From: Pimelobacter simplex
GTDB lineage: Bacteria; Actinomycetota; Actinomycetes; Propionibacteriales; Nocardioidaceae
DNA length: 64,000 nucleotides
Direction of reading: 5' to 3'
Assembly (NCBI RefSeq): GCF_900114845.1
Contig: NZ_FOUK01000001.1
Location: 722,479-786,478 of the forward strand
Made by a program: the position numbers and the translations under genes. Below the pieces are notes generated by a model. It was not told the origin of the DNA and searched no databases. It worked only from the letters and a program-made list of their open reading frames with translations. This document shows, in pieces, positions 51,795 through 60,603 of the stretch (within the stretch, counting starts at the first letter, position 1; the number at the start of each line of letters is the position of its first letter).

Positions 51795-53080
51795 CAGCTG
51801 GCCCTCCGGCGCGAGAGTGCGGGGTCGGCGGCCGCGCGGCCGATGGCGAGCGCGGTGCGGTCGAGGAGCTCCTCGACGAGGTCGGGCGTCATCAGGATCC
51901 CGGGCTTGTACTGCAGGACCCGCGGGTCGAGCGTGGAGAAGATCGCCCAGACACCGAGCTCGTAGAGCTGGCGCATGACGTACTTCGCGCCCTCCGGGTG
52001 GGCGAACTCGAGGCCGAGCACGACGCCGTTCTGCCGGATGCCGACGAACCAGTCGGGGTACTGGGCCTGCACCTCGCGCAGGCCGGCGCCGACCCGGTCG
52101 GCGATGTAGTGGACCATCGAGCGGACCTCGGGTCGCCGCGTGATGTCGAGCGTCGTCAGGGCCGCGATGCAGCCGAGCTCGGCGCCGCCGAACGTGGAGA
52201 TGTGGCCGAACCCGTCCTCGTGCAGCCAGGCACCTGCCCGCTCGCTGAGCAGCACCGCCGCGATCGGGTAGATGCCGCCGGAGAGGCCCTTGCCGCTGAC
52301 CAGGATGTCGGGCTCGATGCCGTGCTTGGTGATGCCCCAGAGCTCGCCGGTGCGCATCAGGCCGGTCTGCACCTCGTCGGCGATGTAGAGCGCGTCGTAC
52401 TTCTCGCAGAGCGCCTTGACCGCCTCGAGGTAGCCGGGCTGGGGCAGCGGGAAGCCGTACGTCGCGGGGATCGTCTCCATGATCACGGCGGCGACGTCGC
52501 GTCCCCTGAGCGCCTGCTCCATGGCGTCGAGGTCGTTGAACGGGACCTGGGGGAACTCCTCGGGCCGGTCGGCGAGGAAGAGCTTGGCGAAGCGGTCGTC
52601 GCCGGTCGCGACGGCCAGACCGGTGTGGCCGTGGTACGCCTTCACGATCGAGACGATCTTGCGCTTCTGCATGGCGTGCCGGGCGCTCTTGAGCGCGATG
52701 TCGATCGCCTCGCCGCCGCCGGAGGCGTAGGCGACCTTGGTCAGCCCGGCCGGCGCCGACTCGACGAGCGCCTCGGCGAGCGCGGTCCGCGCGAGCGAGG
52801 GGAAGTGGTGGTTGCCGACGTCGAAGCGGTCCATCGCCTTCTTCACCGCGGCGACGACCTCGGGGTTGCGGTGCCCGAGGTTGTAGGTGCCGCCGTTGAG
52901 GTGGACGTCGATCAGCCGGCGGCCGTCCATGTCCCAGAGCAGGTAGCCCTCGCGGCGGTCGATCACCAGGTCGACCCCGCTGTCCGACCAGAACTTCGTC
53001 TTGTCGGGGTTCCAGTAGTGCGCCGACTTCTCGAGCATCTCTGCCTTCGAGTCGAAGCTGAACGCGTCGTAGTCGTGCAT
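51794..53080 (-). CDS. Class III aminotransferase-fold PLP enzyme, probable phospho-lyase of RMM locus
   Basis: The 428-residue fold-type I PLP enzyme has the cofactor lysine in ILVSGKGLSGGIYPIAAV, the Asp of IADEVQTGLMRTGELWG and a Gly-Gly-Gly phosphate-cup segment in YASGGGEAIDIALKSAR. Some relatives are phospho-lyases on amino-alcohol phosphates rather than transaminases; RMM enzymes are considered to be of that kind, releasing aldehyde, ammonia and phosphate. The ATG at 53080 has AGGG 6 nt upstream; an in-frame ATG at 53086 is also possible. It is the first gene of the BMC operon, with operator-like palindromes upstream. Confidence 0.82.
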   Translation of the reverse strand: MHDYDAFSFDSKAEMLEKSAHYWNPDKTKFWSDSGVDLVIDRREGYLLWDMDGRRLIDVHLNGGTYNLGHRNPEVVAAVKKAMDRFDVGNHHFPSLARTALAEALVESAPAGLTKVAYASGGGEAIDIALKSARHAMQKRKIVSIVKAYHGHTGLAVATGDDRFAKLFLADRPEEFPQVPFNDLDAMEQALRGRDVAAVIMETIPATYGFPLPQPGYLEAVKALCEKYDALYIADEVQTGLMRTGELWGITKHGIEPDILVSGKGLSGGIYPIAAVLLSERAGAWLHEDGFGHISTFGGAELGCIAALTTLDITRRPEVRSMVHYIADRVGAGLREVQAQYPDWFVGIRQNGVVLGLEFAHPEGAKYVMRQLYELGVWAIFSTLDPRVLQYKPGILMTPDLVEELLDRTALAIGRAAADPALSRRRAS

Positions 53081-53143
53081 CGCCATCCCTACGTGTCGAC
53101 GACCGCCCGTGCGGCTGTCGGAAGCCTTGTGATGAGGATCCTG

Positions 53144-53159
53144 TTTGGTCAGACCGAAA
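53144..53159. promoter_or_regulatory. Putative GntR operator, BMC/permease divergent region
   Basis: TTTGGTCAGACCGAAA is the reverse complement type of TTCGGTCTGACC and nearly a perfect palindrome. It lies 64 bp upstream of the aminotransferase start. Confidence 0.65.
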
Positions 53160-53185
53160 AAGTCAATGGTTGAAACCTGGGAAAA

Positions 53186-53200
53186 TTGTCTGACCCAAAA
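53186..53200. promoter_or_regulatory. Second operator-like site, degenerate
   Basis: TTGTCTGACCCAAAA shares GTCTGACC with the other sites. It lies midway in the 218-bp divergent region. Confidence 0.45.
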
Positions 53201-53206
53201 CCTTGA

Positions 53207-53220
53207 TTTGGTCTGTTCGG
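53207..53220. promoter_or_regulatory. Third operator-like site, degenerate
   Basis: TTTGGTCTGTTCGG keeps the left half-site and has a mutated right half. It is closest to the permease gene. Confidence 0.4.
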
Positions 53221-53298
53221 TAGTGCCAGCATGCGGGGCCTGGTGTGAGCCAGCACACAACCCGGACGTGCCCCTCGGGCACGGGAGAGAGAGTCCGC

Positions 53299-54870
53299 AT
53301 GTCTGCAGAGGAGACGCGCGCAGTACCGGAGACCGACACGGGGGTCCAGCGCCTCAAGCCGAACGCGGTCGGCCTGGTCGGCGTCATGTTCATGGCGGTC
53401 GCGACCGCCGCGCCGATCACCGCGATGGTGGGCAACGTGCCCATCGCGATCGGCTTCGGCAGTGGGGCGAACGCCCCCGCCGGCTATCTCGTCGCCACGA
53501 TCGTGCTCGGCCTCTTCGCGCTGGGCTACTCGGCGATGGCCAAGCACATCACGTCGACCGGAGCCTTCTACGGCTTCATCTCGCACGGCCTGGGACGCGT
53601 GGTCGGGATGGGCGCCGGGGCCCTGACCACCCTCGCGTACGTCGTGTTCGAGGCCGCGCTGGTCGGGATCTTCTCGTTCTTCGCCGCGAGCTTCTTCGCC
53701 ACGCACACCGGCCTGGACATCTCGTGGATCTGGTACGCCCTGCTCATGCTCGGCGTGAACACCGCGCTGACCTACTTCGACATCAACCTGACCGCGGTCG
53801 TGCTCGGCGTCTTCCTCGTCACCGAGATCGTGATGCTCGGCGCGATGACGGTCTCGATCCTCGCCTCGGGCGGCGGCCCCGACGGCTGGTCGCTCGGCTC
53901 GCTCAACCCGCTCAACGCCTTCCAGGGCCTCCAGGGCAGCGTCACCAACGCCGACACCGGCGCCACGCTCGTCGTGGCCGGCTCGGCCGGCATCGGCCTG
54001 TTCTTCGCGTTCTGGTCGTGGGTCGGCTTCGAGTCGACGGCGATGTACGGCGAGGAGTCGCGCAACCCGAAGAAGATCATCCCGCTGGCGACCATGCTCT
54101 CCGTGCTGGGCATCGGTCTCTTCTACGTGATCGTGTCGTGGTCGGCCATCGTCGGCACCGGCCCGGACAACGCCGTCGCCCTGGCCCAGGACAGCACCAC
54201 CGCCGGCCAGATCTTCTTCGGTCCGGTCGAGCAGCACCTCGGCCACGGTGCCGTCGTCCTGTTCGAGTTCCTGCTGATGAGCGGCTCGTACGCCTGCGGC
54301 ATGGCCTTCCACAACTGCGCGTCGCGCTACATCTACGCGATCGGCCGCGAGGACCTCGTGCCCGGCTTCGGCAAGACGCTCGGCGCCTCGCACCCGCGGC
54401 ACGGCTCGCCGTACATCGCCGGCTTCGTGCAGACCGCCGTCGCGACCGTGATCGTGCTGCTCTTCTTCGTCACCGACCGCGACCCCTACGGCCAGCTCTA
54501 CGCGCTCATGGCGATCATGGGCACCACGGCGATCATGATCGTCCAGGCGCTCGCGGCGTTCGCGTGCATCGCGTACTTCCACGTCCAGGGCAAGCACCCC
54601 GAGACGGCCAACTGGTTCCGGACCTTCCTGGCTCCGCTGATCGGCGGGATCGGCATGGTCTACGTCATCTTCCTGCTGGTCGAGAACGCCGGCTTCGCGG
54701 CAGGTGCCGCGGCCAGCGACGTGGTGTTCAAGATGTCCCCCTGGGTGGTCGGCGCGGTCGGCGTCTCCGGGCTGCTGTTCGCGCTCTGGGCCAAGCGGTT
54801 CGCACCCGAGCGGTACGACACGATCGGCCGGATCGTCCTCGAGGACACCCAGGAACGTGCGGACGCCTGA
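53299..54870 (+). CDS. APC-superfamily amino acid/amine permease
   Basis: The 523-residue protein has about 12 membrane helices. The first two are LVGVMFMAVATAAPITAMVGNVP and PAGYLVATIVLGLFALGYSA, and the helix-6 region is FFAFWSWVGFESTAMYGEESRNPKK (Gly-Phe-Glu-Ser with the following Glu-Glu), all typical of APC transporters. Its position divergent from the BMC operon, with shared operator-like sites, suggests uptake of the amino alcohol or amine used by the compartment. The ATG at 53299 has GAGAGAG upstream. The C-terminal tail has acidic residues. Confidence 0.87.
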   Translation: MSAEETRAVPETDTGVQRLKPNAVGLVGVMFMAVATAAPITAMVGNVPIAIGFGSGANAPAGYLVATIVLGLFALGYSAMAKHITSTGAFYGFISHGLGRVVGMGAGALTTLAYVVFEAALVGIFSFFAASFFATHTGLDISWIWYALLMLGVNTALTYFDINLTAVVLGVFLVTEIVMLGAMTVSILASGGGPDGWSLGSLNPLNAFQGLQGSVTNADTGATLVVAGSAGIGLFFAFWSWVGFESTAMYGEESRNPKKIIPLATMLSVLGIGLFYVIVSWSAIVGTGPDNAVALAQDSTTAGQIFFGPVEQHLGHGAVVLFEFLLMSGSYACGMAFHNCASRYIYAIGREDLVPGFGKTLGASHPRHGSPYIAGFVQTAVATVIVLLFFVTDRDPYGQLYALMAIMGTTAIMIVQALAAFACIAYFHVQGKHPETANWFRTFLAPLIGGIGMVYVIFLLVENAGFAAGAAASDVVFKMSPWVVGAVGVSGLLFALWAKRFAPERYDTIGRIVLEDTQERADA

Positions 54871-54942
54871 GTGCTCCGCGCGACCCGTTCCGGACGGGCG
54901 GCGGAGGGCGTACGCTTCGTGGATCGCCAGCTGGGAGATCCG

Positions 54943-55953
54943 ATGAGCAGCCGTCCTTCGCCGCTCGACCTGGTGGCAGACGTCGCTGCCATCTGCGTCG
55001 AGCACACCCCCGCCACCGTGCGGGCCACCGCCGTCCTGCAGCGGATCGGTGAGGCCATCCCGCTCGAGGCGGCGGCCCTGTCGACGTTCGACCCGGTCGA
55101 GGAGCGGCACCTGACGGTCGCCGAGATCGGCTACTCCGACCCGGTGCTGACCTACCTCAACGACGGGTTCGTCAACGACGACCCGGCGTTCCTCACCATG
55201 CGCTTCCGCAACCCGCGGCCGCTGCGGTGGTGCGACATCCCCAACTACCGCGACATGTTCAGCGCGCACGAGGTGTTCATCCCCGGCGGTTTCGCCGAGG
55301 GGTCGACGACCTGCCTGTTCACCCGCGACGGGCGCTACACCGGGGCGTTGCACCTGAGCTCCGACTCGCCGTTGCCGATCAGCGACTCCGCCGTCGAGAC
55401 GCTCATCGCGCTGCAGCGCGTGATCGCGCCGCTCATGGACGCGATGCGCCCGCCCGAGGGGCACAGCTGGACCGAGCTCCTCGAGGACGCCGCCGAGGCC
55501 GGCCTGATCACGGCCGACCGGCGGATGGTGGCGCTGCCGGGGCTGCGCCGGGACCGCTGGCTCGCCGACGACTCGCCGCTGACCGCCGAGCTGCTGGCCC
55601 GCCCCGAGGGGCCGCCGTCCCGGTTCGCGTGGGTCTCGCCGGCCGGCCGGTGCCACGAGGTGCGCACCACCCGGCTGGCGACCGGGGTGCTGGTCACGCT
55701 GCGCGAGGCGGCGGCGCCGTACCGGCTCTCGCCGCGGGAGGTGCAGGTGCTGACCCTCGTCGCCGCCGGCCTCGCGAACCCGGCGATCGGGCTGTCGCTC
55801 TCGCTCAGCCCGCGCACGGTCGCGACCCACGTCGAGCACATCCTCGCCAAGCTCGGCTGCGCGACCCGGGTGGCCGCGGCGAGCAAGGCGGTGGCCGAGG
55901 GGATCGTGCCGCTCGCCGTGCCCACCGCCACCCCCTTGCTCGTCCGCACCTGA
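54943..55953 (+). CDS. LuxR-family transcriptional regulator
   Basis: The 336-residue protein has a long N-terminal GAF-like or PAS-like sensory region. The C-terminal LuxR-type helix-turn-helix is YRLSPREVQVLTLVAAGLANPAIGLSLSLSPRTVATHVEHILAKLG (about residues 270-315), split here as LSPREVQVLTLVAAG and SLSPRTVATHVEHIL. It directly follows the APC permease gene and is likely a second regulator of amine use. The ATG at 54943 has GGGAG 6 nt upstream; a GTG at 54919 would add eight residues. The ligand is unknown. Confidence 0.83.
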   Translation: MSSRPSPLDLVADVAAICVEHTPATVRATAVLQRIGEAIPLEAAALSTFDPVEERHLTVAEIGYSDPVLTYLNDGFVNDDPAFLTMRFRNPRPLRWCDIPNYRDMFSAHEVFIPGGFAEGSTTCLFTRDGRYTGALHLSSDSPLPISDSAVETLIALQRVIAPLMDAMRPPEGHSWTELLEDAAEAGLITADRRMVALPGLRRDRWLADDSPLTAELLARPEGPPSRFAWVSPAGRCHEVRTTRLATGVLVTLREAAAPYRLSPREVQVLTLVAAGLANPAIGLSLSLSPRTVATHVEHILAKLGCATRVAAASKAVAEGIVPLAVPTATPLLVRT

Positions 55954-55971
55954 TCCGCCTCTCTCCGGGCC

Positions 55972-56751
55972 TCAGGCGTCCAGCTCGACCGGCGTGCCGA
56001 TCGTCCAGCCGCCGTCGACCAGCAGGTTGTCGCCGACGACGTGGTCGGCGAGCGGGCTGGCCAGGAAGAGCACCGCGTTGGCGACGTCCTGCGGGCTCGC
56101 CCAGCGCCCGCGCGGGGTCTGCCCGGCGAGCGCGTCGTGGGTCGCCTGGTCGTACAGCGCCGTCATGTGGGTCGTCACGAAGCCGGGCGCGACCGCGTTG
56201 ACGTTGATCCCCTTGCTCGCGTAGTCGAGCGCGACCTGGCGGGTGAAGTTCACGATCGCGCCCTTGGTCGCGCAGTACGCCGCGAAGCCCGGGTTGCCGC
56301 GGAAGCCGCTGATCGAGCTGATGTTGACGATCTTGCCGGGCTTCTCGCGGGCCAGCAGGCCGCGCACCATCTCGCGCGTGCAGTGGAACGTGCCGTCGAC
56401 GTTGACCAGGAACTGGGTGCGCCAGGTCTCGTCGTCGGTCTCGTGCACGCTGCCCTCGCGGAGCACGCCCGCGTTGTTGACGAGGATGTCGAGCCCGCCG
56501 AGGCGCTCGTCGAGCTCGGCGAAGAACGACGCCACGTGCGCGCTGGCGGTGACGTCGAGCTTGGCGAACTCCGCCGAGCCGCCCGCCGCGGCGACCAGCG
56601 CGGCCGTCGTCTCGCCGCCCTCGCGGGCCTCCTCGGTGAGGTCCGCGACGACGACGTGCGCGCCGGCCTGCGCGAGCGTGGTGGTGATGGCCCGGCCGAT
56701 GCCGGAGGAGCCGCCGGTGACGACGGCGTTCTTGCCGGTGAGGTCGATCAT
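55972..56751 (-). CDS. Short-chain dehydrogenase/reductase
   Basis: The 259-residue SDR has VTGGSSGIGRAIT, NNAG, Ser in NISSISG and the YCATK active site, with VVGDNLLVDGG near the end. It lies last in the operon with M20 peptidase, sodium:solute symporter and DUF3311 genes, which has a putative GntR operator in front. By context it may oxidise or reduce a carbonyl/hydroxyl in the same amino-alcohol pathway, in parallel with the RMM SDR, but family membership alone does not say which. Confidence 0.8.
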   Translation of the reverse strand: MIDLTGKNAVVTGGSSGIGRAITTTLAQAGAHVVVADLTEEAREGGETTAALVAAAGGSAEFAKLDVTASAHVASFFAELDERLGGLDILVNNAGVLREGSVHETDDETWRTQFLVNVDGTFHCTREMVRGLLAREKPGKIVNISSISGFRGNPGFAAYCATKGAIVNFTRQVALDYASKGINVNAVAPGFVTTHMTALYDQATHDALAGQTPRGRWASPQDVANAVLFLASPLADHVVGDNLLVDGGWTIGTPVELDA

Positions 56752-56785
56752 GGGATCGGTCCTTTCGTGGTTCTGGAAGGGGGAG

Positions 56786-58126
56786 TCAGTCGGTGCCGCA
56801 CCAGTCGAGGGCGAGGGACGCGTAGGTCCGGGCGGCGAGCCGGACCTCCTCGATCGAGCAGTACTCGTCGTCGGCGTGCGCGACGCGCAGGTCACCCGGG
56901 CCGTAGCTGATCGCCGGGATGCCCGCCGCGGTGAGGAAGGAGCAGTCCTCGACCGCGCAGAAGCCGGCGACCGGCGGCGGCCCCTGGTACGGCGTCTGCC
57001 CGGCGACCCGCTCGTGCGCCGACGAGACGGCGGCGGTGATCGCGTGCGCGGCCTCGCCGGGGTCGTTGGCCGGCCAGTTGAGCTTCCACTCGACGACGGG
57101 CGGGTGCTCGCGCAGCCAGCCGTCGGTCTGCGCGATCGCCCGGATCTGCGCCTCGACCTCGGCCTTGACGGTGGCCGGGTCGTCCTGCGGCGGGTACCAG
57201 ATGCAGTACTCGATGGTCATGTACTCGGAGAGGATGAACGGCACGAGCACGCCGTGCGGCCCGCCCTGCACGACGCCCGGGTGGATCGTGAAGTGGCCGG
57301 GCGCGAACAGCGGGTGGGTCTTCGTGAAGGCCCACTCCTCCTCCAGGCGCTGCATGGCCTGGAAGACGAGCATCCCCTTGTCGATCGCGTTGACGCCGAC
57401 CGCGCTGCCGCCGCCGCCCGCGCGGATCGTCTGGCCGCGCATCGACGAGTGCGTCGCCTTGCCCTGCACGGTCACCGAGAACCACAGCAGCCCGGGAGTC
57501 ACCGGGATGACGCCGAGGTTGGTCGGGCCGCTCGGCTCGGCGACCACGGCGGCGTCGGCGCGGTAGCCGTGCTCGATCGTCGAGGTGACACCGCACTCGT
57601 GGTCCATGACCTCCTCGCCGACGACGGCCTCGATGACCAGGTCGCCCTTGAGCGCGACGCCCGCTCGTTGCAGCGCCTTCACCGCGAACGCCTGGGCGAC
57701 CAGGCCCGCCTTCATGTCGCTGGCGCCGCGGCCCCAGACCCGGTCGTCGTCCACGCGGCCGGAGAACGGGTCCCCGGAGGTCCACCGGTCCGGGTTGCCC
57801 GGCGGGACGACGTCCACGTGGCCGTTGAAGATCAGCGACCGGCCGCCGCCGGTGCCCTTGAGCGTCCCGACCGCGTTGTCGCGTCCCTTCTCGACCGCCC
57901 AGTACTCGACGTCGGCGCCGGCGTCCTCGTAGATCTCGCCCATCAGGCCGGAGACCCGGCCCTCGAGGCCGACCACCTCGTCGTACACCTGGCCGGGGTA
58001 CTTCGGGTTCACGCTCGGGATCGCGATCACCTCCGACAGGGTGGCGACGAGGTCGTCGGCGAGGGCGTCGACCGCCGCGAGCACCCGGTCGTGGGTCTCC
58101 TGCGGGGTCGTGGTCGTGGTCGTCAT
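56786..58126 (-). CDS. M20-family metallopeptidase/deacylase
   Basis: The 446-residue enzyme has the di-zinc M20 motifs: NGHVDVVP (first His-Asp), GRGASDMKAG (bridging Asp), GEEVMDHECG (catalytic Glu pair) and VAEPSGPTNLGV. It also has a dimerisation-type inner domain. Related enzymes cleave N-acyl amino acids, carbamoyl or amide substrates. In this operon the natural idea is release of an amine or amino alcohol from an N-acylated precursor brought in by the adjacent symporter; that is inference. The ATG at 58126 has AAGGAG 7 nt upstream; residues 2-7 are a run of Thr. Confidence 0.85.
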   Translation of the reverse strand: MTTTTTTPQETHDRVLAAVDALADDLVATLSEVIAIPSVNPKYPGQVYDEVVGLEGRVSGLMGEIYEDAGADVEYWAVEKGRDNAVGTLKGTGGGRSLIFNGHVDVVPPGNPDRWTSGDPFSGRVDDDRVWGRGASDMKAGLVAQAFAVKALQRAGVALKGDLVIEAVVGEEVMDHECGVTSTIEHGYRADAAVVAEPSGPTNLGVIPVTPGLLWFSVTVQGKATHSSMRGQTIRAGGGGSAVGVNAIDKGMLVFQAMQRLEEEWAFTKTHPLFAPGHFTIHPGVVQGGPHGVLVPFILSEYMTIEYCIWYPPQDDPATVKAEVEAQIRAIAQTDGWLREHPPVVEWKLNWPANDPGEAAHAITAAVSSAHERVAGQTPYQGPPPVAGFCAVEDCSFLTAAGIPAISYGPGDLRVAHADDEYCSIEEVRLAARTYASLALDWCGTD

Positions 58127-58163
58127 GGCACAGCTCCTTGCTCGGTGCGGGTGGGTCAGTAGG

Positions 58164-59687
58164 TCAGGCGGTGGGGGACAGGACCGGCTCGGGCCGCGAC
58201 TTGCCCGCCTCGAAGAGCTCGTCGACGCGGCGCTTCTCGGTGTCGCTCTGCGGCAGCACGTAGGCCAGGACGACGTACACGACGAGGTTGAGCAGCAGGG
58301 CCAGGACGCCGCCGGTGACGCTGCCGAGGGCCGGCATGTCGTCGGGGTACTTCCAGGTGAGGACCGCGGCGACGAGGAAGCCGGTGCACATCGAGGCCAG
58401 GGCGGCCGTCTTGGTGCCGCGCTTCCAGAACATCCCGAGGAACATCGGGACGGCGAGCTGGACGATGCCCTGGTACGACATCTGCGCGAGCAGCTGCAGC
58501 CGTGGGTAGTCGAACGCGATGTACGCGACGACCGCCGAGGCCAGCATGTAGACGACCATCGAGCCCTTCGCCACGACCTTGAGCTGGAAGTCGGTGCGCG
58601 GCGAGATGACGTGCACGATGTCGTTGGCGATCTGCGCGCCGCAGACCTGCACGCAGCCGTCGATCCAGCCCATGCTCGCGGCCAGCACGATCACCAGCGC
58701 CATGCCGAGCAGCCACTGGCCGCCCCGGTCGTAGAGGAGCACGAACCAGCCGTCCTGCGGTGCGGCGACGATGTCGGTCATCGACGCGGCGGCCAGCGCG
58801 ACCAGCGTCAGCAGCAGGTAGAAGCCGCCGGCGACGAGCATCGTCTGCAGCGTCCCCTTCTTCACGCTCCGGACGCCCTTGGCGGTGTAGATCCGCTGGT
58901 AGCTGGTCGGCCAGCACAGCGAGCCGATGACGCCGGTGACGATGAGCGAGAAGAGGTACCAGGGGCCGTACGCGCCGCCGTCGCCCGGGACGACGAGCAG
59001 GCTGTCGGGGAGGTCCTTCAGCGCGATGAACCCACCGGCGTCCGCGGGGCCGAACAGGATGCCGAGGCAGACCAGTGCGGCCAGGCCGTAGGCGACGATG
59101 CCCTGCACCAGGTCGGTGATGACGAGGCCGCGCATGCCCATCTGCACGGTCCAGATCTGGCGGACGGCGATCACCGCGACGCCCACGACCAGGCAGGTCG
59201 TCACCGACCACTGGCCGAAGCTGGCGAAGCGGAAGATCAGGCCCATCGCCTGCATGCCGAGGACGATCCACGGGAAGAGGCACACGACGCCGATCGCGCT
59301 CGCGATCACCCGCACCGCCTGGGAGTCGAAGCGCAGGCCGAGCATGTCGGGCTGGGTCTTGAGGTCGTAGCGCTTGCCCCAGAGCCAGGCCCGCTCGGCC
59401 ATCAGGTACATCGCCGTGACGCCGAGCAGCGAGTAGGCCAGGGCGTAGAAGCCGAGCACGCCCGCGCCGACGCTGAGCCCGAAGAAGGCGGTGTACGTCG
59501 CGCCGGGCCACCACGAGTTGGTGTACGACATCGCGATGTACCAGCTGCTGAACGAGCGGCCGCCGACCGCGTAGTCGGAGAACGACTTCGCGCTGCGGTT
59601 GGTCGCGTAGAGGACGAACACGATGAGGGCGAAGAATGCCGTCAGCATGCCGAGGGTGACGGCCATGGAGCCGGACATGGAGGTCAT
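58164..59687 (-). CDS. Sodium:solute symporter (SSS family)
   Basis: The 507-residue protein has 13-14 predicted membrane helices and the family pattern near the N-terminus: FSDYAVGGRSFSSWYIAMSYTNSWWPGATY, split here as FSDYAVGGRSFSSW and SYTNSWWPGAT. A helix-5 region GMRGLVITDLVQGIVAYGL follows. It shares one base with the DUF3311 stop, the usual partner gene. The substrate cannot be read from sequence; position beside the M20 deacylase suggests an acylated amine or organic acid. Confidence 0.87.
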   Translation of the reverse strand: MTSMSGSMAVTLGMLTAFFALIVFVLYATNRSAKSFSDYAVGGRSFSSWYIAMSYTNSWWPGATYTAFFGLSVGAGVLGFYALAYSLLGVTAMYLMAERAWLWGKRYDLKTQPDMLGLRFDSQAVRVIASAIGVVCLFPWIVLGMQAMGLIFRFASFGQWSVTTCLVVGVAVIAVRQIWTVQMGMRGLVITDLVQGIVAYGLAALVCLGILFGPADAGGFIALKDLPDSLLVVPGDGGAYGPWYLFSLIVTGVIGSLCWPTSYQRIYTAKGVRSVKKGTLQTMLVAGGFYLLLTLVALAAASMTDIVAAPQDGWFVLLYDRGGQWLLGMALVIVLAASMGWIDGCVQVCGAQIANDIVHVISPRTDFQLKVVAKGSMVVYMLASAVVAYIAFDYPRLQLLAQMSYQGIVQLAVPMFLGMFWKRGTKTAALASMCTGFLVAAVLTWKYPDDMPALGSVTGGVLALLLNLVVYVVLAYVLPQSDTEKRRVDELFEAGKSRPEPVLSPTA

Positions 59688-59950
59688 CAGGCCGCCACCT
59701 CCTCGGGCTCCTCGCCCACCTCGCCGCGGATGTTCTCGAAGACCCACAGCAGCCAGACGGCGCCGGTGGCCAGCAGGGCGTCGACGATCCAGTACGCGAC
59801 GCTGAACGGGATCCCGAGGATCGGGGTGTCGATGCCGCTGCCCGCCAGGTAGAGCGGCGGGGCGACGGCGAGCAGGATGCTGGCGCCGAAAAGCAGCCAG
59901 AAGATCGTCATCTTGGTCCGTGACGACATCGCGCGGATGGCGCTTCTCAT
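59687..59950 (-). CDS. DUF3311 small membrane protein
   Basis: The 87-residue protein has two hydrophobic segments (FWLLFGASILLAVAPPLYLA and VAYWIVDALLATGAVWLLWV) and an acidic tail, the DUF3311 pattern found just before SSS symporters. It may be a small subunit or chaperone of the symporter. Its TGA overlaps the symporter ATG by one base. It begins the operon 15 nt after the operator-like site at 59965-59980. Confidence 0.82.
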   Translation of the reverse strand: MRSAIRAMSSRTKMTIFWLLFGASILLAVAPPLYLAGSGIDTPILGIPFSVAYWIVDALLATGAVWLLWVFENIRGEVGEEPEEVAA

Positions 59951-59964
59951 GGGTCCTCCAGGGT

Positions 59965-59980
59965 TCGGTCTGACCGAGAT
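59965..59980. promoter_or_regulatory. Putative GntR operator upstream of the DUF3311 operon
   Basis: TTCGGTCTGACCGAGA is the most symmetrical of the sites (TCGGTCTGACCGA) and matches the gntR-proximal site over 12 bases. It lies 14 bp before the DUF3311 start. Confidence 0.6.
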
Positions 59981-60174
59981 GGCCCGAAACTATGTGCGCC
60001 AGGTCACGTCCGGTATCGGCTCGGGTGCCCGAAACCGGCGCCCCGGGGCGCGCCGGCATCCGTCACCTGACGGATGCTCAGGCGGCGGAAACCCGACCAC
60101 GCCTCGGACACCGTGGTCGGACCGATCCGGTGCGCAGTGGAATGGGCACGGCCCCGTCGTCGTTGGAGATCACC

Positions 60175-60603
60175 GTGACCGGAATCGTGCTGCTCGCGCT
60201 GGCCGTCGTCGTGGCGGTCGGCTTCGGCCTGTACCGGCGCCGGGTCGACGGCCGGTTCGCCACGGCGCCCGTCGCGGCCCCGACGACGTGGACCGCCGTC
60301 GCCGACGCCGTGCCCGACGTCGCCCTGGGGGAGCGCGCCACGCTCGTGCAGTTCTCCAGCGCCTTCTGCGCCCCCTGCCGCACCACCCGCGTCGTCCTCG
60401 CCGACGTCGCCGGCAAGGTCGACGGCGTCGCCCACGTCGAGATCGACGCCGAGCAGCACCTCGAGCTGGTGCGCACGCTCGACGTCCGGCGGACCCCGAC
60501 GACGCTCGTCCTCGACGCCGCCGGCCACGAGATCACCCGCGCCGCCGGCGCCCCGCGGCGCGAGCAGGTGCTCGCCGCCCTCCCCACGCTCCAGGAGTCC
60601 TGA
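60175..60603 (+). CDS. Membrane-anchored thioredoxin-like protein
   Basis: The 142-residue protein has an N-terminal membrane helix (GIVLLALAVVVAVGFGLY) and a thioredoxin fold with the active site FCAPCRTTRVVL (Cys-Ala-Pro-Cys) and cis-Pro region RRTPTTLVLD. The domain seems to lie on the cytoplasmic side because the helix is followed by RRR, though a reversed topology is possible. The GTG at 60175 has GGAG 6 nt upstream; an ATG at 60142 would add 11 residues. Its TGA overlaps the next ATG by one base. Confidence 0.83.
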   Translation: MTGIVLLALAVVVAVGFGLYRRRVDGRFATAPVAAPTTWTAVADAVPDVALGERATLVQFSSAFCAPCRTTRVVLADVAGKVDGVAHVEIDAEQHLELVRTLDVRRTPTTLVLDAAGHEITRAAGAPRREQVLAALPTLQES

